Origin: Solirubrobacterales bacterium
GTDB taxonomy: Bacteria > Actinomycetota > Thermoleophilia > Solirubrobacterales > Solirubrobacteraceae
Reading direction: 5' to 3'
Assembly (NCBI GenBank): GCA_013695395.1
Contig: JACDAP010000367.1
Span: forward strand, 1 to 12,739
Length of the DNA: 12,739 nt
Position 1 is the stretch's first letter; every line of letters begins with the position of its first letter. This document shows, in pieces, positions 1 through 6,984 of the stretch. Under the pieces are notes generated by a model, which did not search any database, had not been told where the DNA came from, and saw only the letters and a list, made by a program, of their open reading frames with translations. The translations under genes and the position numbers were made by a program.

Positions 1-1043
1 GTGCGTGAGAGGAGCGGCGGAGCAGGCGCGCGGAGCGCGGCCGCCGACGGCGCTGCCACGGAACTGCGCTCGGCAGCGGGAGCGCGGCGGGGATCCGGCT
101 CACTCTCAGCGGTGGTCGCGCTGACGCCCACACCGGCGCCGGCCACAGAAACCGCGGCGAGCCCGGCAGCCACCGCGCGCGACCCCGAGCCGCTCTCGGC
201 GAAACGAATCGCGGGGACCGAGGAGGCTTCCCCGACACGAGCGACGAGCCGCAGGATGAGCCCAGTGGGCGCGAGCCCGAGGATGCCGCGCGAGAAGGCG
301 CTGGTCTTCGGCTCGTAGACGAGAGCGCAGGCGTAGCAACCCTCGAGATGCGCCGCGGCCCGCTCGCGCTGAAGCTCGCTTGCGCGGCCCGCACGCTCGG
401 CAACGATGTCCAAGCCTCGCTCGCGGCACAGATCACCGCTCTCCCGCCGCGCCAGGTAGCCGGCGAAGACGCTGCGTCCGCCTCGCGTGGCGGCCATCAC
501 GCCGGCCTTCGAGAGTCCGAGCCGGTCGCCCGCCTCCTTGAAGGTCACGTGACCTTCGATGACCACTGTCCAGAACGCCCGGAGGTGTGGGTCCGTCAGC
601 TCGGCCAGGAGGTCGCGCTCGATGGTCACGACATCCGGCTGCTCGAACAGACGATCGATGGGCTCGTGTCCGGCGACGTGGCGCTCCGGATCGAACTCGA
701 CGGTGAGCCGATCGCCCCGCCTCGATACGGCGTTGAGGCGCTTCCAGTGGTCAAGCGCCTGATGGCGGAACGCGGAGACCTGCGCGCGCTCGAGATCGTC
801 GAAGGACCGCCAGTCAGGGCGACTCCCGGCGGCGGCGACCTCCGAGATGAAGGCAGCAGCGTGGTGGAAGCAGGAGTCGATCGTGTCGTCGTCCAGGCCC
901 GCCCACGGCGCCTGGCGCCCGAGGCCGCGCACGATCTCCGCATGGCAACCCATGAGATGGGCCGCCACCTCATCCGAATCCCAGTTTCGCGCTCCCCGCC
1001 CGCGAAGGAACCCTCCTTGTTCCCTGCTCTCGACCCGATCCAT
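1..1043 (-). CDS. Sigma-70-like factor with C-terminal zf-HC2 zinc site and membrane segment (partial, C-terminus off the left edge)
   Basis: I translated the minus strand by hand from the ATG at 1043-1041 and found 347 codons with no stop down to position 3, so the gene continues past the left edge. Residues about 22-110 resemble a divergent sigma region 2. Residues about 148-195 look like a region 4 helix-turn-helix, centred on TFKEAGDRLGLSKAGV. A zinc-binding pattern follows: C206, then H232, C236 and C239 (HLEGCYAC). This C-x25-H-x3-C-x2-C spacing is that of zf-HC2/ZAS anti-sigma factors. Residues about 290-309 are Ala/Val/Gly-rich and could cross the membrane, and an Ala/Pro-rich tail follows. 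A sigma-like DNA-binding part and an anti-sigma-type sensor part therefore share one chain, which suggests a self-restrained, membrane-tethered regulator. The frame stays open upstream of the ATG, but I saw no earlier start in the stretch I read (to about 1140). GCGAGG stands 3 nt before the ATG. Sigma activity is inferred and targets are unknown. Confidence 0.72.
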   Translation of the reverse strand, partial: MDRVESREQGGFLRGRGARNWDSDEVAAHLMGCHAEIVRGLGRQAPWAGLDDDTIDSCFHHAAAFISEVAAAGSRPDWRSFDDLERAQVSAFRHQALDHWKRLNAVSRRGDRLTVEFDPERHVAGHEPIDRLFEQPDVVTIERDLLAELTDPHLRAFWTVVIEGHVTFKEAGDRLGLSKAGVMAATRGGRSVFAGYLARRESGDLCRERGLDIVAERAGRASELQRERAAAHLEGCYACALVYEPKTSAFSRGILGLAPTGLILRLVARVGEASSVPAIRFAESGSGSRAVAAGLAAVSVAGAGVGVSATTAESEPDPRRAPAAERSSVAAPSAAALRAPAPPLLSR

Positions 1044-1352
1044 GGTCCTCGCCTTGCGTTTCCGCGCCGGCGTCTCGTACGCCGTCCAGGGCGGCGAAGC
1101 TACCTGGTGCGCTGCTTCGTTGTCCAGTGCGCCTGGAGCGTCGTCGGGCCCACGGGCCCGAAGTCGCGGCGCGGAGGCGCCCGGGCTCAGGGGCCGGGAC
1201 GAGTTTCCGGGAGATGCGGATGTCTTCGGTACCACTGACCCACCAAGGGAGGGAAATCGGCCTCAGCACACATCCCTATCCAAACTGGCGCGTAGACGCT
1301 CTTCCGGTCAAGAGCCCGTAACATTCGCTCCTCCGCTGCGTTCCGTTCTTCC
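1044..1352. promoter_or_regulatory. Divergent intergenic region holding the promoters of the sigma-like gene and the export operon
   Basis: About 310 bp separate two genes that start back to back, so both promoters should lie here. The antisense reading frames are low-complexity and Arg/Ala/Pro-rich, and I see no gene. A TAACAT at 1319-1324 is a possible -10 element for the plus operon, but I found no matching -35 box. The ATPase start at 1353 has no Shine-Dalgarno sequence just upstream, so a leaderless or short-leader transcript is possible. The exact promoters are not resolved. Confidence 0.45.
1298..1315. repeat. Short perfect inverted repeat upstream of the ABC ATPase gene
   Basis: GCTCTT (1298-1303) and AAGAGC (1310-1315) are perfect complements with a 6-nt spacer. 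They end 37 bp before the ATG of the ATPase gene. The element could be an operator half-site pair or a small leader hairpin. No T-run follows, so it is not an intrinsic terminator. A 6-bp repeat can arise by chance. Confidence 0.35.
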
Positions 1353-2633
1353 ATGGCCCCAGCGAATACCGTGTCGCGCGTGACTGCGCCCGCCGAGACT
1401 GCGGCCGACACGCGTCGTGCGCGCCTGAATGATGCCCCGGTCTCGATCGAGATCGACGGGCTCGCGAAGACGTTCCGCCTTCCGCACCAGCAGTACAGCA
1501 CGCTCAAGGAGCGGGTCCTCCACCCGGGTCGCTCGACGACCTTCGATGAGTTCCGAGCCCTCGAGGACGTCAACCTGCACATCCGCGAAGGCGAGTTCTT
1601 CGGCATCGTGGGGCGCAACGGCTCGGGCAAGAGCACGCTCCTGAAGGTGCTCGCAGGCATCTACCGCCCGAACGCCGGACGGGTCGCCATCCACGGCCGC
1701 CTCTCCCCGTTCATCGAGCTCGGGGTCGGCTTCAATCCGGACCTCACCGCGCGCGACAACATCGTCATCAACGCCGTGATGATGGGCCTCACGCGCAAGG
1801 AGGCCCGCGAGCGCTTCGACCGCATCATCGAGTTCGCCGAGCTTGAGGAGTTCGTCGATCTCAAGCTCAAGAACTACTCGAGCGGCATGTCCGTCCGCCT
1901 CGGCTTCTCGACCGCGATCCAGATCGACTCGGACGTCCTGCTGGTCGACGAGGTGCTCGCGGTCGGCGACGCCGCCTTCCAGCAGAAGTGCTTCGAGGAG
2001 TTCACGCGGCTGCGTGCCGAGAACAAGACGATCGTCTTCGTCACCCACGACATGCACAGCGTCGAGCGCTTCTGCGACCGCGCGATGCTCATCGAGCGGG
2101 GTGAGGTCATCGAGATCTCCGACCCCCGCACCATCGCGCGGGCCTACAACGAGCTCAACTTCGGGCGCCTTCTGCACGAGAGCTCCCCGGACGACGACCA
2201 ACGCTTCGGGGATCAGGGGAGCGCGGAGATCGTCGAGGCGTGGTTCGAGCACGACGGCGAGCCCGTCAAGCAGATCGCGCAGGGCCAACGGCTCGACATC
2301 GCGGTCTCCCTCCGGTTCCACGCCACCGTCGAGTCGCCCGTGGTGGGGGTCACGCTCCGCAACGAGCTCGGCCACACCTACCTGGTGGCCACGACAGAGT
2401 GGAACGGGGTCGATCTCGGTCACCGCGCAGCCGGCGACGCGATCGTCGTGCGGTTCTCCGTCGAGACGCCCTTCGCGACGAGCCGCTACCTGCTGACGCC
2501 GTCGATCGCTCGAGAGGGCGGGGCCAACGCCATCGACGTCCGCGAGGACCTGACATCGCTCCACGTGCACGGCACCCGTGACACGGGGGGGCTCGTCGAG
2601 CTCCCGTACGACGTGGAGGTGACCGAGTCATGA
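1353..2633 (+). CDS. wzt: ABC transporter ATP-binding protein for polysaccharide export, Wzt type with C-terminal carbohydrate-binding-like domain
   Basis: This 426-residue protein should power export of a finished, lipid-linked glycan across the cytoplasmic membrane, together with the permease encoded next. The ATPase domain spans about residues 30-265. Visible motifs are Walker A GRNGSGKST (87-95), the signature YSSGMS (175-180), Walker B VLLVDE (195-200) and the switch histidine H232 in THDM. A tail of about 150 residues (275-426) is predicted to be mainly beta-strand and resembles the Wzt_C domain. In E. coli O8/O9a that domain binds the modified non-reducing end of the glycan. Plain TagH/Wzt ATPases without the tail are much shorter, so this domain is a genuine extra. 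The first 30 residues look like a variable leader; GTG codons at 1371 and 1380 are alternative starts, and no start has a good ribosome binding site. The gene overlaps wzm by 4 bp (ATGA), so the two are probably translationally coupled. The assignment is firm; the cap-binding role is inferred from the family. Confidence 0.93.
   Translation: MAPANTVSRVTAPAETAADTRRARLNDAPVSIEIDGLAKTFRLPHQQYSTLKERVLHPGRSTTFDEFRALEDVNLHIREGEFFGIVGRNGSGKSTLLKVLAGIYRPNAGRVAIHGRLSPFIELGVGFNPDLTARDNIVINAVMMGLTRKEARERFDRIIEFAELEEFVDLKLKNYSSGMSVRLGFSTAIQIDSDVLLVDEVLAVGDAAFQQKCFEEFTRLRAENKTIVFVTHDMHSVERFCDRAMLIERGEVIEISDPRTIARAYNELNFGRLLHESSPDDDQRFGDQGSAEIVEAWFEHDGEPVKQIAQGQRLDIAVSLRFHATVESPVVGVTLRNELGHTYLVATTEWNGVDLGHRAAGDAIVVRFSVETPFATSRYLLTPSIAREGGANAIDVREDLTSLHVHGTRDTGGLVELPYDVEVTES
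2615..2622 (+). promoter_or_regulatory. Strong Shine-Dalgarno sequence for the permease gene
   Basis: GGAGGTGA lies 7 nt before the ATG at 2630 and is embedded in the last codons of the ATPase gene. It is the clearest ribosome binding site in the window and supports the 2630 start despite the 4-bp overlap. Confidence 0.75.
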
Positions 2634-3520
2634 GCACGATGCTCGAGCAGCCGACGCCGTCGACCTCCGACCTCGAGGCCGAACCCCGGCGGGTCACCGT
2701 GATCGAGGCCGGGCGTCGTGGCGGGCAGGCCACCGGCTTCAAGCGCGGCGCCGCGCTGGCCTGGACGCTCGCCCTCACCGACTGGCGACTGCGGTTCTAC
2801 GGCTCCGCGCTCGGCGGGCTCTGGACGCTCGTGCGCCCCTTCGCCTTCTTCGGGGTCGTCTACGTCGTCTTCACCGAGATCATCGGACTGGACGAGAACA
2901 TCAAGAACTACGGGGTCTACATCCTGTTCGGGATGGTGTTCTTCCAGTTCTTCTCGGAGATCACGACCAACTCGGTGATGTCGCTCGTCGCCCGGGAGAA
3001 CCTGCTGAGGAAGATGTACTTCCCGCCGCTGGTCATCCCGGTGGCGATCGCGATCACTGCGCTGCTCAACCTGTCGATGACGCTCGTCGCGGTGTTCATC
3101 TTCGTGCTCGCCAACGGCATCTTCCCGCAGTGGGCCTGGTTGGAGCTGCCGCTGCTGATCGTGCTGCTGACGACTTTCGCCCTGGGCATCGGCATGCTGC
3201 TGAGCTCGCTCTACGTGCGGTTCCGAGACATCCAGCCGATGTGGGAGGTCTTCACCCAGCTGCTGTTCTACGCGAGCCCGATCCTGTACGTCGCAACCTT
3301 CGTGCCCCCGCAGTATCAACGGCCGTTTCTCGCCAATCCGATCGCCTCCATCCTGACCCAGGTGCGTCACTCCATCGTCGATCCGACCGCTAAGTCCGCA
3401 GGAACGGTCATCGGCGGGAACGTCCGGCTCCTCATCCCCCTGGCGATCATCTTCGGGACCTTCGCGCTCGGCTACTTCGTGTTCCGTCGCGAGAGCCCCC
3501 GGATCGCCGAGAACCTCTAG
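2630..3520 (+). CDS. wzm: ABC-2 type polysaccharide export permease, Wzm/TagG family
   Basis: This 296-residue integral membrane protein should form the channel of the ABC exporter. After a soluble N-terminus of about 40 residues, W45-R70 matches the amphipathic region typical of the family (LTDWRLRFYGSALGGLWTLV). About six membrane segments follow, near 67-85, 95-112, 132-160, 171-192, 207-225 and 266-285. The cytoplasmic RFRDIQ (197-202) is like the conserved (Y/F)RD(I/L) motif of Wzm and TagG proteins. The length is slightly above the usual 260-280 because of the N-terminal extension. The gene starts inside the end of the ATPase gene with a strong ribosome binding site, as expected for subunits made together. 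Sequence alone does not reveal the substrate; the surrounding glycosyltransferases suggest a surface polysaccharide. Confidence 0.93.
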   Translation: MSTMLEQPTPSTSDLEAEPRRVTVIEAGRRGGQATGFKRGAALAWTLALTDWRLRFYGSALGGLWTLVRPFAFFGVVYVVFTEIIGLDENIKNYGVYILFGMVFFQFFSEITTNSVMSLVARENLLRKMYFPPLVIPVAIAITALLNLSMTLVAVFIFVLANGIFPQWAWLELPLLIVLLTTFALGIGMLLSSLYVRFRDIQPMWEVFTQLLFYASPILYVATFVPPQYQRPFLANPIASILTQVRHSIVDPTAKSAGTVIGGNVRLLIPLAIIFGTFALGYFVFRRESPRIAENL

Positions 3521-3531
3521 CGTCCCCGCGC

Positions 3532-4590
3532 GTGTCCCGGGTCGCGGCTCCATCTCTCGCTCTCGCGGCGGCGCTGATCGCCCGCGGGACACCTGACGTC
3601 ATCCGCGACGTCCGCGCCAGGCGGCGTCGCAGGGCGGCCGACGCTCTGATCTCGATGATCGCCCAGCGGCCGCGCCCGGTGGCTCGGCAGATCGCCACCC
3701 CGATCACTGACGGTGCCGTCGCTCGGCTGACCGACGGCGACGTGGCGCTCATCGAGGAGCGGCTCGAGGGCGACCCGGCGATCCTGTACGAGATGTCGGA
3801 TGCGGCGACGCGGAAACGGCTGCTGCTCAACTTCGCTGCCGCCTATCACGTGGGTCCCGTGCTGGAACGGACCGGCGTCATTGCGGCCATGCCACCGGAG
3901 GACGTGCATTCGATGGCGCGCGGGGCGGTGGTGGCCGGCGGTGACTTCCACATCGCCGATCTCGTCTTCGACGCCCTCGCGCATGCCGGCAAGTCGGTCC
4001 AGGAGGGAGCGACCGTGCTGGACTTCGGTGCCTCCTCAGGCCGGGTACTACGGGCGGTGGCCGCAGGTCGCCCCGACCTCGACTGCGTCGGTTGCGATCC
4101 CAACCCCGAGGCGATGCAGTGGGCCCAGGAACACCTGCAGGGCCAGCGCTACTTCGTCAGTCCCCTGCGCCCGCCGCTCGACCTCGCCGACGGCTCCGTG
4201 CAGATGGCCTACGCGATCTCCATCTGGTCGCACTTCGCCGAGCGCCCGGCCATCGAGTGGCTCGCCGAGATGCACCGCATCATCGAACCGGGCGGGGCGC
4301 TTGTCCTGACCACCCACGGATTCGACTGCCTCACCACGCTTCTCGGTCGCAACCAGGTCACGCGCCACACCGCCGCCGAAGCCGCCCGGGCCATGCTCCA
4401 GGGTCGCCATCACTTCGTCGACGTCTTCGGCGAGGCCGGAGACTGGGGCGTCAAGGACACAGGCTGGGGGAACGCCTATCTCACCCTCGAGTGGTTGGTC
4501 GCCCGCACCGCAGAGCAGTGGTCGCTGCTGCTCGATTGGCCGGGGGCTTTGGACCAGGCGCAGGACGTCATCGTGCTGGAGCGCCGCTGA
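3532..4590 (+). CDS. Class I SAM-dependent methyltransferase, candidate glycan methylase
   Basis: This 352-residue protein has a C-terminal Rossmann methyltransferase domain from about residue 155. Motif I is VLDFGASSGR (162-171). The acidic motif II residue is D189 in VGCDPN. The next segment, AYAISIWSHFAE (226-237), is typical of the Methyltransf_11/25 group, and LVLTTHG (257-263) fits the later strand. The N-terminal 150 residues are a helical, Arg-rich region I do not recognise; DVHSMARGAV (124-133) directly precedes the domain. The GTG at 3532 is 11 nt after the permease stop and lacks a clear ribosome binding site; the ATG at 3655 is an alternative, but codon use upstream of it is already coding-like. 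Its position after wzt/wzm suggests it methylates a sugar of the exported glycan, perhaps as a chain-end cap. That role is inferred. No kinase domain like that of WbdD is present. Confidence 0.85.
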   Translation: MSRVAAPSLALAAALIARGTPDVIRDVRARRRRRAADALISMIAQRPRPVARQIATPITDGAVARLTDGDVALIEERLEGDPAILYEMSDAATRKRLLLNFAAAYHVGPVLERTGVIAAMPPEDVHSMARGAVVAGGDFHIADLVFDALAHAGKSVQEGATVLDFGASSGRVLRAVAAGRPDLDCVGCDPNPEAMQWAQEHLQGQRYFVSPLRPPLDLADGSVQMAYAISIWSHFAERPAIEWLAEMHRIIEPGGALVLTTHGFDCLTTLLGRNQVTRHTAAEAARAMLQGRHHFVDVFGEAGDWGVKDTGWGNAYLTLEWLVARTAEQWSLLLDWPGALDQAQDVIVLERR

Positions 4591-4594
4591 TCTC

Positions 4595-4867
4595 ATGAGC
4601 ACCGATCCCTCCCCGAAGAATCCGCAGGTCGCCGAACTCTCGGTCCGCGTGGCCGAGCTCGAGCGCGAGCTCTCCGAGCAGTCTCGACGGACCGCCGTGA
4701 TCGTCGCCGAGGCGCAGGAGAAGCTCTACTGGCTCGAGCGCTGGCAGGTCGACCTCGACGCCGTGATGCGCAAGCCGGGGGCAATCCCGGCGCTCGAAGC
4801 GCTGAAGCGTGCGCGCGGCTTCGTGCGCGCGGCGCGACGTCTGAAGCGACGTCTGCTCGGATCATGA
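4595..4867 (+). CDS. Small coiled-coil protein of unknown function with a conserved-looking YWLERWQVDLDAVM segment
   Basis: This is a 90-residue charged protein with no signal peptide or membrane segment. Residues about 12-48 carry hydrophobic residues at heptad-like spacing (VAELSVRVAELERELSEQ) and should form a coiled coil. An aromatic segment YWLERWQVDLDAVM (45-58) follows, then KPGAIPALEALKRARG and a basic C-terminus (AARRLKRRLLGS). The ATG is 4 nt after the methyltransferase stop, and its own stop overlaps the next start (ATGA), so it belongs to the operon. Codon use is GC3-rich like its neighbours, which supports a real gene. From memory, similar short segments occur in actinobacterial glycan operons, sometimes attached to methyltransferases; I cannot verify this here. 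Possible roles are a scaffold or chain-length ruler working with the methyltransferase and Wzt. The function is unproven. Confidence 0.8.
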   Translation: MSTDPSPKNPQVAELSVRVAELERELSEQSRRTAVIVAEAQEKLYWLERWQVDLDAVMRKPGAIPALEALKRARGFVRAARRLKRRLLGS

Positions 4868-6984
4868 GCAGCACGCGCAGTGTGTCGGTCATCGTCCCGG
4901 TCAAGGACGGGGAGCGCTACCTCGCCGAGCTGCTGGCAGCTGTCTTCGCGCAGGCCGAGGCGGCCGCTTCTCTCGATGTGCTGGTGATCGATTCGGGCTC
5001 CTCGGACCGGAGCGTCGTCATCGCGCGTGCAGCCGGAGCGACGGTCCTCGAGATCGAGCCGAGCGAGTTCGGACACGGCCGCACCCGCAACCTCGGCGCC
5101 GAGCGGACCCCCGGCGAGATCATCGTGTTCCTCACGCAGGACGCCACACCGGCGCAGGGGTGGCTCGCCGGGCTGCTGACCGGCTTCGACCTTGCTGGCG
5201 ACGTCGGTGCGGTCTACGGCCCTCATCTTGCCCGGCCGGACACGAGCCCGATGATCGCGCGCGAGCTCGCTGAGTTCTTCGCTACCCATGAGGGGCCGAA
5301 CGGCAGCACCGCTGTGCACGGCCGAGGTGACAACCCCTTTCTCTCCAACGTCAACGCCGCGTACCTGCGGTCCTGCTGGGAGGCGCTCCGCTTCCCGGAG
5401 ATCGCCTACTCCGAAGACCAAGCGTTCGCTCGCGCGCTGGTCGAGGCCGGGTGGAAGAAGGCCTACGCCCCGCAGGCAGCTGTGCTGCACGCCCACGACT
5501 ATCCGCCGGTCCAGTTCATGCAGCGGTACTTCGATGAGTACCGGGGCTTGCGGACGACCCTCGGCCACATCGAACCGATCGGCGTCCGCTCGACCTACCG
5601 CGACGTCCGCTCACTCGTCAGCGCCGATCGCGCGTGGCTCACCGCCAACGGTGTCGATGCCCGTGGCTGGACCCGACGTTCGCTCACGCATCACACGGGA
5701 CGCAAGGTCTTCAGTGCGCTCGGTTCCCGGGCTGAACGCATCCCGCCTGTGCTCCAGCGCCGGATTTCACTCGAAGGGACAGTCACCGAGCGAGCCGCAC
5801 CTACAGAGATCGACGCTCCGCCGGCGGGCAAGCCCATCCCAGCTGCGCGGCGTCCGCCCGCCTGGGACGCGGTGCGCCGCTACAGCAAGGAGGGTCCCGC
5901 ACCGCTGCTCCCGGTGCTCCCAGGCCAGGACACGGACGCCCCCCTCCACATCGCCTGTGTCATCCCCCCGTTCTCGCGGGGGTCGGGCGGTCACAACTCG
6001 ATCTTCCAGATCATGTGGCGCCTCGAGCTCGCCGGTCACACGGTGAGCTACTGGATCCACGATCCGTTCGGCGAGCTCGACGGGGACCGCCCGGCACGGA
6101 TCCGTCGCGACATCCGCGAGTGGTTCGCCCCAATCGCGGGCCCCGTCTTCAAGGGGTTCGACGACTGGTTCGGCGCCGACGTGATCGTCGCCACAGGCTG
6201 GCAGACAGCGCACCCGGTGATGCTCCTCCCAGCGTGCCGTGCACGCGCGTACCTCGTCCACGACCATGAGCCCGAGTTCTACGCGACCTCAGTCGAGTCG
6301 ATGTTCGCGGAGCAGACTTACTCCCTCGACATGCACGCGATCTGCGCGTCACCCTGGCTCGAGGAGATCATGCGGACCAAATACGGGCGCACCACCTCGG
6401 TGTTCGACTTCGGCGTCGACCATGACGTCTACCGCCCGCGCCCGATCCCGCGCGAACCCGAGACCATCGCCCTCTACGGACGGGCGGGCACGCCGCGCCG
6501 TGCGGTGCCCCTTGCACTCATGGCGCTCCAGGAGTTGAAAGAACGACGACCCAATCTCCGCGTTCTCTCGTTCGGGAGCGATATCGAGATCGACATGCCG
6601 GTTACACACGAGCACCTCGGAGTGTTGAGCCACGAGCAACTCTCGTGGGTCTTCAGCCAATCGACCGTCGGGCTCGTCCTTTCGCTCACGAACTACTCGC
6701 TCATCCCACAAGAGATGCTTGCCTGCGGACTTCCGTGCGCCGACCTCGCGTCGATCAGCGCGGAATCGGTCTTCGGCCCCGACGGACCGGTCAAGCTGAG
6801 CGCGCCCGATCCGGTCGGTCTCGCCAACGCCTTGGACGCGTTGATGTCAGACGAAATCGAGTGGCGCAGCCGTGCCGATGCGGGCACCGCGTTCGTCGCG
6901 GACCGTACGTGGGATCAGGCCGCACAGCAGGTCGCCGCCGGTATCCGCCGGACCATCAAGCTCGCCTCTAAAGCTCGCCGATGA
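4864..6984 (+). CDS. Two-domain glycosyltransferase: GT2 domain fused to a WsaF-like GT4 (rhamnosyltransferase-like) domain
   Basis: This 706-residue protein joins two glycosyltransferases. Residues 5-290 are a GT-A fold GT2 domain: VSVIVPVKDG (7-16), VIDSGSSD (41-48), an EIEPSEFGHGRTRN segment (63-76) typical of rhamnosyltransferase-like GT2 enzymes, TQDATP (91-96) near the metal/nucleotide site, and SEDQ (183-186) as the likely catalytic region. A Pro/Ala-rich linker spans about 300-358. Residues 360-700 form a GT-B domain resembling WsaF, the rhamnosyltransferase of the Geobacillus S-layer glycan: a Gly-rich IPPFSRGSGGHNS (368-380), VHDHEPEFY (465-473) and SLTNYSLIPQEMLACGLP (607-624). It should add two successive sugars, probably including rhamnose, on the cytoplasmic face. 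It overlaps the coiled-coil gene and the DUF2142 gene by 4 bp each (ATGA). Sugar identities are inferred from family resemblance. Confidence 0.88.
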   Translation: MSSTRSVSVIVPVKDGERYLAELLAAVFAQAEAAASLDVLVIDSGSSDRSVVIARAAGATVLEIEPSEFGHGRTRNLGAERTPGEIIVFLTQDATPAQGWLAGLLTGFDLAGDVGAVYGPHLARPDTSPMIARELAEFFATHEGPNGSTAVHGRGDNPFLSNVNAAYLRSCWEALRFPEIAYSEDQAFARALVEAGWKKAYAPQAAVLHAHDYPPVQFMQRYFDEYRGLRTTLGHIEPIGVRSTYRDVRSLVSADRAWLTANGVDARGWTRRSLTHHTGRKVFSALGSRAERIPPVLQRRISLEGTVTERAAPTEIDAPPAGKPIPAARRPPAWDAVRRYSKEGPAPLLPVLPGQDTDAPLHIACVIPPFSRGSGGHNSIFQIMWRLELAGHTVSYWIHDPFGELDGDRPARIRRDIREWFAPIAGPVFKGFDDWFGADVIVATGWQTAHPVMLLPACRARAYLVHDHEPEFYATSVESMFAEQTYSLDMHAICASPWLEEIMRTKYGRTTSVFDFGVDHDVYRPRPIPREPETIALYGRAGTPRRAVPLALMALQELKERRPNLRVLSFGSDIEIDMPVTHEHLGVLSHEQLSWVFSQSTVGLVLSLTNYSLIPQEMLACGLPCADLASISAESVFGPDGPVKLSAPDPVGLANALDALMSDEIEWRSRADAGTAFVADRTWDQAAQQVAAGIRRTIKLASKARR

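Noticed and set aside
348..1238. Long plus-strand open frame of 296 codons opposite the sigma-like gene.
   Set aside because: It is an antisense shadow. The minus-strand frame gives a coherent helix-turn-helix, zinc site and membrane segment, while this frame shows no domain and an Arg/Gly/Pro-rich end.
1298..1315. The inverted repeat read as a rho-independent terminator.
   Set aside because: The stem is only 6 bp, no T-run follows on either strand, and it lies between divergent starts where a terminator has no gene to end.
1308..2570. Minus-strand open frame of 420 codons opposite the ABC ATPase gene.
   Set aside because: It mirrors the ATPase gene, whose Walker and signature motifs are clear. 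The antisense peptide is a low-complexity Asp/Val/Glu/Leu mix typical of a GC-rich reverse frame.
2486..3592. Minus-strand open frame of 368 codons opposite the permease gene.
   Set aside because: The peptide is dominated by Glu/Asp/Arg/His as expected for the complement of a hydrophobic membrane protein, and has no recognisable domain.
3532..4590. The methyltransferase considered as a WbdD-type methyltransferase-kinase with built-in coiled coil.
   Set aside because: At 352 residues it ends shortly after the methyltransferase fold. No kinase motifs or long coiled coil are visible in it; the coiled coil is in the next gene.
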